Shown: positions 43,934 through 53,364, numbered from the stretch's first letter. The stretch: DNA of 64,000 nt from Rhodococcus sp. HM1 (GCF_023218075.1 NZ_JALPTB010000018.1:37276-101275), one strand, 5' to 3'. The notes: generated from the letters alone by a model not told the origin. A program made the numbers and translations.

Positions 43934-44989
43934 ATGCCGAACCTGCCGTCCCGCCGCGACGCCGACTCCCGAGCCGTCCCCGTCCCCGCCGAAGAGGCCG
44001 TCGTCGACTGCGCGGTCTACATCGACGGCAGGCGCCTGCCCGGCCGGTACACGCACTCGGACGCGCTCGCCGAGGTGCGCAGCCGCGGCGAGGGCTTCGT
44101 CTGGCTGGGACTGCACGAACCCGACGAACACCAGATGACGAGCGTCGCCCGGACGTTCGGCCTGCACGAGCTGATGGTCGAGGACGCGGTGCACGCGCAC
44201 CAGCGGCCCAAGCTCGAGCGGTACGACGACGTGCTGTTCCTGGTGCTGCGCACCGTCAACTACGTCGAGCACGAATCGGTGACGACCACCAACGAGATCG
44301 TCGAGACCGGCGAGATCATGATCTTCACCGGCCCCGACTTCGTGGTGAGCGTGCGGCACGGCGACCATTCCGGGCTGTCCGACGTCCGGCACCGGCTGGA
44401 GCAGTCACCCGGCCGGCTCGCGCTCGGGCCCGCGTCGGTGCTGCACGCCGTCGCCGACTACGTGGTGGACAGCTATCTGGCGGTGACCACCCTGGTCGAG
44501 CCGGACGTCGACGACCTCGAGGAACTCGTGTTCACGCCCAGCACCCGCATCGCCGTCGAACAGATCTATCTGCTCAAGCGCGAGATCGTGGAACTGCGCC
44601 GCGCGGTGGTCCCGCTCGCCACGCCGCTGCAGCAGCTCACCCGAGGACAGGGCCACCCGATCCCGAAGGACGTGCGCCGCTACTTCCGGGACGTCGCCGA
44701 CCACCACACCACCGTCGCCGAACGCATCGCGACGTTCGACGAAACGCTCAGCACCCTGCTCGACGCCGCGATCGCGAAGGTCACCGTGCAACAGAACACC
44801 GACATGCGGCGCATCTCGGCGTGGGTCGCGATCGCGGCCGTCCCGACGATGATCGCCGGCATCTACGGCATGAACTTCGACCGGATGCCCGAACTGCACT
44901 GGGAATACGGCTACTACCTGGTCGTCGGGGTGATCGTGGTGAGCACCGTCGCCCTGTTCCTGACGTTCCGGCGCAACAAGTGGCTGTGA
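43934..44989 (+). CDS. corA: CorA-family magnesium/cobalt transporter
   Basis: A 351-residue CorA. The large cytoplasmic domain ends in the long stalk helix. Two C-terminal membrane helices carry the selectivity-filter motif YGMNF (IYGMNFDRMPELHW, near residue 313) and end in the basic tail RRNKWL. It forms a pentameric Mg2+ channel in the inner membrane. The start ATG 43934 follows GGAAGGGAA. Its stop overlaps the GTG of the next gene, and TAGCAT (43893-43898) is a possible -10 in the divergent gap with the PHP gene. Synteny with M. tuberculosis Rv1239c is likely. Confidence 0.93.
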   Translation: MPNLPSRRDADSRAVPVPAEEAVVDCAVYIDGRRLPGRYTHSDALAEVRSRGEGFVWLGLHEPDEHQMTSVARTFGLHELMVEDAVHAHQRPKLERYDDVLFLVLRTVNYVEHESVTTTNEIVETGEIMIFTGPDFVVSVRHGDHSGLSDVRHRLEQSPGRLALGPASVLHAVADYVVDSYLAVTTLVEPDVDDLEELVFTPSTRIAVEQIYLLKREIVELRRAVVPLATPLQQLTRGQGHPIPKDVRRYFRDVADHHTTVAERIATFDETLSTLLDAAIAKVTVQQNTDMRRISAWVAIAAVPTMIAGIYGMNFDRMPELHWEYGYYLVVGVIVVSTVALFLTFRRNKWL

Positions 44990-46785
44990 GAACAGCACTT
45001 CTCGACCGTTCCTCCACGGTGCCCGCGGACCGGCGGGATCGTGTGCGCCTGGTCCTCGGGGTCGGGTTCGCGCTCGTCGTGGTGCAGGTGGCGATCCGCG
45101 CGGCCGTCGCCGCGGTCGGCGAACTCTACTGGGACGACCTGATCCTGATCGGCCGCGCGGGAACCTATCCGCTGTGGTCCGCGGAGCTGCTGCTGCACGA
45201 CCACGACGGCCATCTCATGCCGGGCGCATTCGCCGCGGCCGCGCTCGCCGACGCGGTGGCGCCCCTGCAGTGGTGGCCCGCCGCGGTGTCGCTGGTGGTC
45301 GGGCAGGCGGTGGCGTCGCTCGCGGTGCTGCGGGTGTTGTGGCTGTTGCTCGGCCCACGCCGGGTCCTGTGGGGACCGCTGCTGTTCTACCTGTTCGCAC
45401 CGCTGACGCTGCCGGCGTTCGCGTGGTGGGCGGCGGGACTCAACGCGCTGCCGTTGCAGGCGGCGCTGGCGTGGGTCGCGGGGGACGCGCTGCTGCTGGC
45501 CCGCACCGGCCGGCGCCGCTACGCGGTGTCCGCGACCGTGGTCACCGCGATCGCCCTGCTGTTCTTCGAGAAGTCGATCCTGGTGCCGTTCGTCGCGTTC
45601 GCGACCGTCGCGCTCGCGTACCGGGTCGACGGGCGCGCCCGGCCGGTGCGGCTCGCGGCGCGACGCGGGCGGGTGCTGTGGATAGCCTCGGCGGCGCTGC
45701 TCACCGGGTGGGCCGCGTGCTATCTCACGTTCGTCGAATCCCGTTTCGGGATACCCGATCTCGCGATGGTGTCCGGGCTGACGCATCACGGGCTGTCGTA
45801 CGGGCTGGTGCCGACGTTGCTCGGCGGACCGTGGCAGTGGGAACGCTGGAACCCGAGCCCGCCGTGGGCGACGCCGCCGATCGTGCTGGTCGTCGTGAGC
45901 TGGGCGGCGGTGATCGCGGTGCTGGTGTGGAGCGTGCGGCGACGCCGGCGGACGGGATGGGTGTGGGCCGCGGCCGCCGCCTACGTGCTCGCCTCCCTGG
46001 CGGCGATGATCAGCACCCGGTTCGGTGCCGAGACCACCTACGAACTGGCGCAGACCCTGCGCTACTTCGCGGACTCGGCGGTGATCGGCGCGATCGCGGC
46101 CGCCCTGGCGCTGCGCGCTCCCGCACGGGGTGCACCGGCCCGCATCTCCCCTGTCGTCGCGGCGATCTGTGCGGTCGCGTTCACGGCCGGTTCGCTGTGG
46201 TCGACGGTGACGTTCACGCGGAGCTGGGTGGACAATCCGACCGGCGACTATCTCGCCACCGCCCGGGTCGCGCTCACCGCCCACCCGGACGTGCCGATCC
46301 TGGACCACCCGGTGTCGGTGTGGGTGCTGCTGCCGGTCACGCATCCGCACAATCTCATCGGATCGGTGTTCTCCGCGCTGCCCGGTCGCGCCGAGATCGC
46401 CGACAGCGCCGAGGATCCGGCCGTGCTGGACGACTCCGGCGCGCTCGTCGAAGGAGCCCTGTTCGCCGTGCGGTGGGTGCCGCCGGGACCCGAGCCGGAC
46501 TGCGGGTACCTGCTCTCGCCCGGCACGACCGTCGCGCTGCCGCTGGACGGCCCGATGATGGAACTGGACTGGACCGTGCAGCTGAACTATTTCGCGTCGC
46601 AGCCCGGGCGGATCGAGGTCGGGTTCCCGGGCGCCGACCCCACGCAGGTTCCGGTCGGGTCCGGTCCGGGCACCGTCTACGTCCGGGTGCCGGGCGGTGG
46701 GAACGGCCTGCAGGTGCGCTCTCCCGCGACCGGACCGACCGTGTGTTTCGGCGGCGGTCCGGTCGGGGTGATCACGCCGAAATAA
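44986..46785 (+). CDS. Large polytopic membrane protein with GT-C-like features
   Basis: A 599-residue protein starting at GTG 44986, overlapping the corA stop. About ten membrane segments occupy residues 20-405, followed by a 190-residue soluble C-terminal domain that is beta-rich and probably outside the membrane. After the first helix there is an acidic pair in ELYWDDLILIG, where GT-C glycosyltransferases carry their catalytic/metal acidic residues. This suggests transfer from a polyprenyl-phosphate sugar, but I do not recognise the family. Coupling to corA could supply Mg2+ or be incidental. Confidence 0.65.
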   Translation: MRTALLDRSSTVPADRRDRVRLVLGVGFALVVVQVAIRAAVAAVGELYWDDLILIGRAGTYPLWSAELLLHDHDGHLMPGAFAAAALADAVAPLQWWPAAVSLVVGQAVASLAVLRVLWLLLGPRRVLWGPLLFYLFAPLTLPAFAWWAAGLNALPLQAALAWVAGDALLLARTGRRRYAVSATVVTAIALLFFEKSILVPFVAFATVALAYRVDGRARPVRLAARRGRVLWIASAALLTGWAACYLTFVESRFGIPDLAMVSGLTHHGLSYGLVPTLLGGPWQWERWNPSPPWATPPIVLVVVSWAAVIAVLVWSVRRRRRTGWVWAAAAAYVLASLAAMISTRFGAETTYELAQTLRYFADSAVIGAIAAALALRAPARGAPARISPVVAAICAVAFTAGSLWSTVTFTRSWVDNPTGDYLATARVALTAHPDVPILDHPVSVWVLLPVTHPHNLIGSVFSALPGRAEIADSAEDPAVLDDSGALVEGALFAVRWVPPGPEPDCGYLLSPGTTVALPLDGPMMELDWTVQLNYFASQPGRIEVGFPGADPTQVPVGSGPGTVYVRVPGGGNGLQVRSPATGPTVCFGGGPVGVITPK

Positions 46786-46816
46786 CCGGATTCGGTCGGT
46801 CCGGCCGCGCCCGGCG

Positions 46817-47644
46817 TCAGCCGGCCCACCCGGCGGCACGCACCGCGGCGACGGCACCGCCGTCGACGAGCAGATCGGTGCCGGTGACGAAACCGGCCTG
46901 CGGATCGAGGAGGAACGCGACCGCGGCGGCGATGTCGTCGGGCGTGCCGAGGCGACCGGTCGCGGACATCTCGACCATCGCGCGCATGTTCGCGCCGGAC
47001 TCGCCGGCGAGTTCCTCCTGGCCCATCGGGGTGGAGATGACGCCGGGGCTGATCGAGTTGATGCGGGCACCCCGCGCGCCCCACGCGGCGGCCGCCGCCT
47101 GCACGCGCAGAGCGTTCGCGCGCTTGGCGACCACGTAGGCCATCGCGGGATGCCCCAGCGTTTCCGGTGCGAGGAACGGCAGGTCGAGCAGTTCGCCGGT
47201 CGGGGTGGTCGCGAGCGCCTTCTCCTGGTCGGCGGGCAGCCCGCCGGACATGTGCCCCGCCATGCTGGCGATGACGACGCCCGCACCGCCGGACGCGACG
47301 ACGCGCGCGAACTCGTCGAGGACCAGGGCGACACCGAGCAGGTCGACGCGCAGGATGGCCTCGGTGGGCGCCTGCACGGGCGAGAGCCCCGCGGTGTGCG
47401 CGATGTGGGTGACGCGCCCGAGTCCGGCGGCGGCGTCCGCGAGGGCGACGACCGAATCGCGTTCGGAGACATCGACTGTCCGTTCGGTGACGTCGTGGCC
47501 CTCGCCGCGCAGTGTCGCAGTCGCTGCCGCGAGCGTGGTCTCGTCGAAATCGGCGAGCAGCACCTTCCGGCCGCTGCCGAGGCGGCGGGCGATCGCCAGT
47601 CCCATGCCGCCTACGCCGATGACGACGACGACGTCCTTGTCCAT
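46817..47644 (-). CDS. Short-chain dehydrogenase/reductase
   Basis: A 275-residue SDR with an unusual start: the Rossmann motif VVIGVGGMGLAIARRLG replaces the classical TGxxxGxG. After that it is regular, with LADFDE (NAD-type), VDLLGVALVLDEF, YVVAK active site near residue 164, and SPGVISTPMGQEEL. A long insertion (PADQEKALATTPTGELLDLPFL) precedes the active-site Tyr. The end (GFVTGTDLLVDGG) is typical. Substrate unknown; no neighbour suggests one. Confidence 0.88.
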   Translation of the reverse strand: MDKDVVVVIGVGGMGLAIARRLGSGRKVLLADFDETTLAAATATLRGEGHDVTERTVDVSERDSVVALADAAAGLGRVTHIAHTAGLSPVQAPTEAILRVDLLGVALVLDEFARVVASGGAGVVIASMAGHMSGGLPADQEKALATTPTGELLDLPFLAPETLGHPAMAYVVAKRANALRVQAAAAAWGARGARINSISPGVISTPMGQEELAGESGANMRAMVEMSATGRLGTPDDIAAAVAFLLDPQAGFVTGTDLLVDGGAVAAVRAAGWAG

Positions 47645-47727
47645 CCGTGCCTCCCGTGGTGATCGGATGGACGCGACTGTAGAGCAGGAGCGACCCGGAT
47701 CACATCACGCAGCAGGAGTGGATCGCG

Positions 47728-48324
47728 TCACATCCGTGGCTGGCCTCGGTTCGGGTCGCGCACGTCGATGCCGGCTTCGGTCCACGCGTCGCGCAGCGCA
47801 CCGGCGCCGCGCAACCGCTTCCACGCGGCCTCGGTGCCGGTGAGCGGTACGGCGTCGAAGAACCGGACCGGATCGGCGGGTTCGGGCAGCTCCAGGTCGG
47901 GAATGTCGCTGGGTCCGAGCAGCACCGCGGTGAACGGCGCGTTCTCCCACAGTGGTTCACCGAGATCGAGCAGTGCGTCGTCGGTCAGGACGACACCTTC
48001 GACGGCGGGCAGCGCCGCGAGGATCGCGAGGGTGCGGTGAACACCGGCGGTGATGCCCTCCGCATTCCGCAGGCTCAGGACCAGCTCGGCGCGGGGGCCC
48101 CGGGTGGGATCGGCGACCATCGCCGTGGGATCGCCCATGGGATGCCGCGAACAGCCGAGCGTGACGAACCGGGTGACCCCGGAGTCCGTCGACCGGAACC
48201 GCAGCACCTCGATGGGTTCGAGACCCAGGAACGTCACCGATGCCGATTCCGGGTCGGCACCGGACGCACCGGCGACATGCTCGGTGAGGTGGGCACGGAC
48301 TGCAGGGAGTACAGCGTCGGTCAC
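47728..48324 (-). CDS. SUFU (Suppressor of fused)-domain protein
   Basis: A 198-residue single SUFU domain. Features include VRAHLTEHVAG near the N-terminus, LEPIEVLRFRSTDSGVTRFVTLG, and FTAVLLGPSDIPDLELPEP. Bacterial SUFU proteins often act as immunity proteins of polymorphic toxin systems, but no toxin gene is adjacent. GTG 48322-48324 is a reasonable start; an ATG 27 bases upstream is possible. A role cannot be assigned on its own. Confidence 0.72.
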   Translation of the reverse strand: MTDAVLPAVRAHLTEHVAGASGADPESASVTFLGLEPIEVLRFRSTDSGVTRFVTLGCSRHPMGDPTAMVADPTRGPRAELVLSLRNAEGITAGVHRTLAILAALPAVEGVVLTDDALLDLGEPLWENAPFTAVLLGPSDIPDLELPEPADPVRFFDAVPLTGTEAAWKRLRGAGALRDAWTEAGIDVRDPNRGQPRM

Positions 48325-48368
48325 CCCTGCAATGTACGCCGCGCGCGGCATTCGTCCCGGGTGGCGGG

Positions 48369-49481
48369 TCAGCGGTCGTCGTCGACGAATCGCACCCGGT
48401 GGTCGGCGGTCGCCGGGGCCGCGAAGTCCAGCAGCCGCAGCCCTTCCGCTTCGAGCGCGGACCGGTTCGCGGCCGTGAGCCTGCGCCACGGTGTGATATC
48501 CAGTGCCGCAGCCTGTTTCGTGATCCTCAGGTCGGCGATACCCGCGACGGTCCCGCCGACGAGTACGGCCGGCTTGACGATGCCGTTCTGCGTCATGATG
48601 CGGCGCCGGTTCTCGTCCGAGATCAGCCGCGACCGGTCGGCATGCGAGAGCAGCACGTTGTCGTAGGGCGCGAGGATGCGCGCCGGGGCGGGGGTCGCGG
48701 GATCGGGGCGCGGTGCGTCGGGCAGGTCGAACAGTTCGACGCCGCGCTCGTCGCGGAAGACCTCGAGCCGCGGCCGCAGCCGCTCGAAGACCTCGCCGAG
48801 CCGGGTGAGCCCGCACCACGCCTGCGCGTCCCGCACGCTCGCGGGCCCGAACGCCCCGAGGTAGCGCAGCAGCAGCGACTCCGGGTCCGGTGCGACCGGC
48901 GGGTGACCGGTCCACTCGTCGAGCACGGCCAGCCGCGGCTGCCCGGACCTGCCCCACAGACCGCGCGGCGGCACCTGCACCATCGGCACGAGTCCGCGTA
49001 CCCCGTGCGCGAGGGCTTTCGGGTCGCGGCCCGGGAACCGTTCGGCGAGCAGCGGTTGCAGTTCCTGCTGACTACGCGGCACGTCGCGGACCAGTTCGCG
49101 TCCGGCGGCGGCGAGCGCGTCCCGATCCACCCCGGCCAGCGCGGCGGCGTAGGCGGTGTTGGTGTCCAGGTCGCGGTCGAGCAGCGGCTGCACCCACGGA
49201 CGCAGCGCGGCCGCGTCTGCCGCCGAGACCGCGAAGATCGTGCCGCGCATGAGGACGATCCGCACGACCGTGCGGGCGGCGATGAGGCCGGAGAGGGACT
49301 CGGGTGCGAATCGCCCGATCCGGCTCCACAACGCGAGATAGGGCGGGAGGGATGCCTGCGCCTGAAGACCCAGCAGGTGCTCGATCATCGGCAGTGGACC
49401 GAGGTCGCTGCGGCGCAGCAGGTGCTGGCGCGCGAGGGTCGCGCGGCCGAGCTCACGGTTCGTGAGGGTGCGGGGCGTCAC
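48369..49481 (-). CDS. Winged-helix DNA-binding protein of the AlkZ/YcaQ DNA-glycosylase family
   Basis: A 370-residue HTH_42-family protein. Near residue 40 it has HLLGLQAQASLPPYLALWSRI, whose Gln-x-Gln occupies the place of the catalytic QxQ pair of AlkZ. The three tandem winged helices and the beta-barrel follow, with typical RTVVRIVLMRGTIFAVSAAD and ILAPYDNVLLSHADR segments. AlkZ-type enzymes remove bulky alkylated bases or unhook crosslinks, and many protect producers from genotoxins. It is divergent from a drug exporter 79 bases away, which fits a resistance pair. Start GTG 49479-49481. Confidence 0.82.
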   Translation of the reverse strand: MTPRTLTNRELGRATLARQHLLRRSDLGPLPMIEHLLGLQAQASLPPYLALWSRIGRFAPESLSGLIAARTVVRIVLMRGTIFAVSAADAAALRPWVQPLLDRDLDTNTAYAAALAGVDRDALAAAGRELVRDVPRSQQELQPLLAERFPGRDPKALAHGVRGLVPMVQVPPRGLWGRSGQPRLAVLDEWTGHPPVAPDPESLLLRYLGAFGPASVRDAQAWCGLTRLGEVFERLRPRLEVFRDERGVELFDLPDAPRPDPATPAPARILAPYDNVLLSHADRSRLISDENRRRIMTQNGIVKPAVLVGGTVAGIADLRITKQAAALDITPWRRLTAANRSALEAEGLRLLDFAAPATADHRVRFVDDDR

Positions 49482-49560
49482 CGACCCACCTTCGCACCCC
49501 TGTGTCCCGCGTGCCGGTTGCTCGCACGCTGTCGTGGTTCGTCACTGCTACGGTCGGCTG

Positions 49561-51084
49561 ATGGCGAGATCGGACACGTTGCGTACCAGACTGTTGCTAC
49601 CCGCACTGTGTCTCATCGTCACCACCGTCGCCGTGATGCAGACCGTCGTGGTGCCCATCGTCGGCACCATCCGCGCGCAACTCGGCGTGAGCACCACCGC
49701 CTCCGGCTGGCTGCTCACCGCGAACCTCCTGGCCGCAGCGGTCGCGACCCCCGTCCTCGGACGGCTCGCCGACCTTCGCGGCAAACGCGCGATCCTCATG
49801 GGAATCCTGTGGGTGGTGCTGGCCGGGTCGCTGCTGTGCGCGCTCACCGATTCGTTCGCGCTGCTCGTCGTCGGCCGGGTGCTGCAGGGGGCCTCGTACG
49901 CGTTGTTCCCCGTGGGCATCGCGGTGCTCCGCGAGGAGATCGCCCCGGATCGGCTCGTCGGCGCGATGGGGCTGCTGTCCGGAACGATGGGCGTCGGCGG
50001 GGCGATCGGCATGGTTCTCACCGGCACGACCGTGTCGGGCGACACCGACTACCGGCGGGTGTTCTGGCTGTTGGTGCTGTTCAACCTCGCCGGGCTGGTG
50101 ATGGCGTTCGTCGTCGTCCCGAAACGTGTCGCTGCGGCGCACGGCCGGATCGACTGGGCCGGGGCGGTACTGCTGTCGCTCGGGCTGGCCCTCGCGCTGC
50201 TGGCGCTGTCGGAGGGCGGCACGTGGGGCTGGGGTTCACCGGCGACGTTGCTGTGTGCGGCCGGCGGCCTGACCGTGCTCGCCGGCTGGTTCGCGTTCGA
50301 ACGGCACGTCGACGAACCGCTCGTCCCGCCGCGCATGCTCACCCACCGGCCCGTGCTCGTATTGCATCTGACGGGACTGCTCGTGGGAGTCGCGATGTTC
50401 GTGAACTTCCTCGCGACATCGTACTTCGTCCAGACCCCGCCGGCGGCGGGCTACGGATTCGGTGCGACGGTGCTCGAGGCCACCGCCGTGTACATGCTGC
50501 CGGGCGCGCTGGTCGGGGTGATCGCCGCGGCACTGGCGGGCCGTCTCGTGCATCGATTCACCGCCAAACGGGTCCTCGGGGTGTCCTGCGTGATCGGCAC
50601 GGCCGGGTTCGTGCTCATCGCCGTGCTGCACGACCTGAGCTGGCACATCATCGTCTCGGGCATCCTCGTCTCGGTCTTCGTCAGCCTCGCCTACGCGGCG
50701 CTGCCGGCGCTGCTCGTCGCCGAGGTCCGGCCCGACGAGACCGGCGTCGCCAACAGCATCAACTCGATCGCCCGGACCATCGGCAGTTCCCTGAGCAGCG
50801 CGCTGGTCACCACGCTGCTCGCGACGCTCGTCGGCGCGGGCGGATTCGCGAAGCAGTCCGCCTTCGTCGCCGCGTTCGGGCTCGCCGCGGTCGCCGCGAC
50901 CGCCGCCGCGGTCCTGGTGTTCGTCACGGTGCGGGCACCCTCGCGGCCACTCACCGACGTCGAGGAGGACGAGGTCGAGGCGACGGCGCTGGCCGCGGAA
51001 TGGGCCGTGGTCGACGGGCTCGCCGGCGGCCGGGTCCCTACTACCGGCAGAACCGATCTCGCAGGTACGCCGGAGCACCCGTAA
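49561..51084 (+). CDS. MFS drug exporter, DHA2 family
   Basis: A 507-residue exporter with 14 predicted helices, from ATG 49561. It shows TTVAVMQTVVVPIVGTIRAQL in helix 1, LGRLADLRGKRA (motif A), VGRVLQGASYALFPVGIAVLRE (motif B/C region), and a last helix followed by a hydrophilic tail. The missing acidic residue in helix 1 (QTVVV rather than DxTIVNVA) is notable and may change energetics. Divergent from the AlkZ-like gene, it may export a DNA-damaging compound. Confidence 0.9.
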   Translation: MARSDTLRTRLLLPALCLIVTTVAVMQTVVVPIVGTIRAQLGVSTTASGWLLTANLLAAAVATPVLGRLADLRGKRAILMGILWVVLAGSLLCALTDSFALLVVGRVLQGASYALFPVGIAVLREEIAPDRLVGAMGLLSGTMGVGGAIGMVLTGTTVSGDTDYRRVFWLLVLFNLAGLVMAFVVVPKRVAAAHGRIDWAGAVLLSLGLALALLALSEGGTWGWGSPATLLCAAGGLTVLAGWFAFERHVDEPLVPPRMLTHRPVLVLHLTGLLVGVAMFVNFLATSYFVQTPPAAGYGFGATVLEATAVYMLPGALVGVIAAALAGRLVHRFTAKRVLGVSCVIGTAGFVLIAVLHDLSWHIIVSGILVSVFVSLAYAALPALLVAEVRPDETGVANSINSIARTIGSSLSSALVTTLLATLVGAGGFAKQSAFVAAFGLAAVAATAAAVLVFVTVRAPSRPLTDVEEDEVEATALAAEWAVVDGLAGGRVPTTGRTDLAGTPEHP

Positions 51085-51114
51085 CGGGAATTCCCCGTGT
51101 AGGTCCGGTCCCGA

Positions 51115-51480
51115 TCACCACGGGACGTGATACAGCACGCTCGACACGAGGGCAGCGACCGCGAGGACGAGGAACGTCAGGACGTTCGCGAGCCGCCCCG
51201 GATCGTGGTCGCGCACCCGTATGTGGGCGCCGACGGCGGCGAGGAAGTACAGCACGAGAGCGACCGCCGTGACCACGCCGAGCACGGGGACCGCGAATCC
51301 CACGATCAGCCCGACCGCACCCGCCCCCAGGAGCGCCCCCAGTCGCGGCACCCACGAGCGGGGCAGCTCCACGACGTCGGCTGCGGCCACGACGAGCCGG
51401 TGCCGAACCAGGCTCAGCGTGGCGGCACTCGCCATCGCGACGGCGGCCAGGACGGTGATTGCGATGTATGCGGTGTCCAT
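51115..51480 (-). CDS. DoxX-like small membrane protein
   Basis: A 121-residue four-helix membrane protein of the DoxX superfamily from ATG 51478-51480, with GGAGA 5 bases upstream. The longer upstream reading is soluble and unlike the family. Typical features are the Arg-His-containing second segment (LSLVRHRLVVAAADVVELPRSW), GAVGLIVGFAVPVLGVVTAVAL and HIRVRDHD. DoxX proteins associate with redox or lipid systems; no function can be assigned. Confidence 0.78.
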   Translation of the reverse strand: MDTAYIAITVLAAVAMASAATLSLVRHRLVVAAADVVELPRSWVPRLGALLGAGAVGLIVGFAVPVLGVVTAVALVLYFLAAVGAHIRVRDHDPGRLANVLTFLVLAVAALVSSVLYHVPW

Positions 51481-51641
51481 GAGCTTCTCCGTCCGATAGT
51501 CCTGTCGTCTGTTCGACGATTCGGACGCCCGGATCGTGACTCCCGCATCGGGCTCGTCCCCATCCACGACGCGTTTCGGAATCCGCCCCCGCTGCAGCGT
51601 GGGCGGATTCGCATTCACCGCGTCGATCGTCGGAGCTTCGG

Positions 51642-52502
51642 TCACTCACCCCGCAGACGGCTGACCGCTGCATTCGCCGCCGAGGCCGCGCGCTCGGCCT
51701 CCTTCGCGTCCTGCGCCGCGGCTTTGGCGGCACTGCGCGCGAACTCGCGCTGCTCTTCGGCGTGCTGGAGTTGTTCGCGCAGCTCCCGCACCCGCGTCTC
51801 GTGGCGAGTAAGTTCCTGCTCGGCTCGTTCGGCCGCGGCGCGGGCCTCGACGACGGCCGCCTGGGCGGCTTCCGCGTCGGCGATCGCGCGTTTCAGTTCG
51901 GCCGCGCGGGCCTTCTCCTTCTCCTTCTCGGCGGCGCGCGCCTGTTCGTCCTCGGACTCCTCGGTCGCGGTGTCCTTCGCCCGATCGCGGACGACGTGCA
52001 GCGGAGCCGCACCGGTGTCTCCGAATCCGCTGTATTCGAGCGAGGTTTCGAGCCGCCCGGCACGCACCCGTTCCTCGATGTCCGGGTCGGCGAGAGCGGC
52101 GTTGAGGGTCTGCCCGACCTCACGCAGCGCCGCCTCGCTCACCCGGCGTCCGCGCGCGACGGCGAGACGGCCCGCCTCCCGTTCGAGCGCCCCGACCGCG
52201 TGCCGACGCTGGTTCGACAGCTTGCGCAGATCGCTGCCGGACAAGCGGCGTTGGGCCTTGCGCAGGGCCTCGCCGAGGTCGAGCAGCGCGGCGAGTTCGT
52301 CGGCGCGGTCGCGGGCGAGCAGATTCACCAGCCACGCCGCGACCGTCGGTTTGCGCAGCCTGCCGATCGCCGCTGCCGTGTCCCGATCGCCTGCCTTGCG
52401 GGCCTGCGCGACGTATTCGTCCCTGGCCGCGACGAAGTCGTTCGGGTCGAGGCCGTACAACTCGTCGGCGATCTCCTCGGGATCCACGTCTGCGTCCGCC
52501 AC
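51642..52502 (-). CDS. Coiled-coil hypothetical protein
   Basis: A 286-residue soluble protein from GTG 52500-52502. Residues 1-150 are helical and basic (RLRKPTVAAWLVNLLARDRADEL, RRLSGSDLRKLSNQRRHAVGAL), resembling a DNA- or protein-binding bundle. Residues 170-285 are a continuous heptad-rich coiled coil made of Ala, Glu, Arg and Lys (AAERAEQELTRHETRVRELRE). Such orphan proteins are common near the core in Rhodococcus and are unassigned. Confidence 0.7.
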   Translation of the reverse strand: MADADVDPEEIADELYGLDPNDFVAARDEYVAQARKAGDRDTAAAIGRLRKPTVAAWLVNLLARDRADELAALLDLGEALRKAQRRLSGSDLRKLSNQRRHAVGALEREAGRLAVARGRRVSEAALREVGQTLNAALADPDIEERVRAGRLETSLEYSGFGDTGAAPLHVVRDRAKDTATEESEDEQARAAEKEKEKARAAELKRAIADAEAAQAAVVEARAAAERAEQELTRHETRVRELREQLQHAEEQREFARSAAKAAAQDAKEAERAASAANAAVSRLRGE

Positions 52503-52506
52503 CGCG

Positions 52507-53322
52507 TCACCGGAACTCGTCGACGTGGGCGTGCGCCCACTGGGCGAAGGTCGTGGCCGGTCGGCCGAGAACGTCCTCGACGGTCCGCGTGACCTGCTGC
52601 GGACGACCGATCATGGATGCTCTGCCGTCGAGATACCAGCCCGCGTACTCCCCCATCGACCGTTTCAGCAACGTCTCCGCCTCTTCGCGGCTCACCTCGC
52701 GGAACGGCACCTCACGGCCGAGCGCCCGGCCGATCTCGCGGACGATGTCGGGGTGGCTGAGCGACTCGGGGCCGGTCAGCTCGTAGGTGCGGCCCGCATG
52801 GGCGTCGTCGAGCAGTGCCCGGGCAGCGACCGCCGCGATGTCCTCGAGGGCGATCGGGGCGGTCGCCGCCGTCGGGTACGCACCGCGCACCTCGCCGGTG
52901 GTGCGGATCTGTTCCGCCCAGATCAGGGCGTTCGACATGAACTCCCCCGGCTCGAGATGCGTGCAGGCCAGTCCGGATCGTTCGACGTCGGCCTCGATGC
53001 CGTGCCAATCCGAGCCTTCCCCGCCGGTCAGCGTCACGATCCTGCGCACACCGGCGTCCCGGGCCAGCTGCGCGACCGCACCGGCCACGGCCGGCACCGG
53101 CGCCAGGTAGAGGACGTCGACGCCGTCGAACACACCGTCCAGCGACTCCGGCCGGCCCACGAATCCCTTCGCGACCTCGACCCCATCGGGCAGCGCGGCA
53201 CGAACCGGGTTCACCGTCAGCGCCCGGATCGGGAGAACGGACCGTTCGGTCCCGGCGCGCACGAGCTCGTCGACGACCAACCGCCCCACATTGCCCGTGG
53301 CTCCGGTCACGAGGATCGTCAT
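52507..53322 (-). CDS. NmrA/HSCARG-like NAD(P)-binding protein (atypical SDR)
   Basis: A 271-residue atypical SDR with the N-terminal motif TGATGNVG. Further features: GVFDGVDVLYLAPVPAV, GGEGSDWHGIEADVERSGLACTHLEPGEFMSN, and IALEDIAAVAARALLDDAH. These match azoreductase/NmrA-type proteins, which either reduce quinones or sense NADPH. The active-site Tyr of classical SDRs is missing as expected. It ends 4 bases before the next gene's start on this strand. Confidence 0.88.
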   Translation of the reverse strand: MTILVTGATGNVGRLVVDELVRAGTERSVLPIRALTVNPVRAALPDGVEVAKGFVGRPESLDGVFDGVDVLYLAPVPAVAGAVAQLARDAGVRRIVTLTGGEGSDWHGIEADVERSGLACTHLEPGEFMSNALIWAEQIRTTGEVRGAYPTAATAPIALEDIAAVAARALLDDAHAGRTYELTGPESLSHPDIVREIGRALGREVPFREVSREEAETLLKRSMGEYAGWYLDGRASMIGRPQQVTRTVEDVLGRPATTFAQWAHAHVDEFR

Positions 53323-53364
53323 GGGGCGAGACTACGTCGATCCCGCCGCGCAGGGAGCCGGTCC

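Noticed and set aside
43030..44985. N-terminal extension of the GT-C-like membrane protein frame
   Set aside because: The frame runs open through corA and the PHP gene, but the GTG at 44986 overlapping the corA stop gives the natural start.
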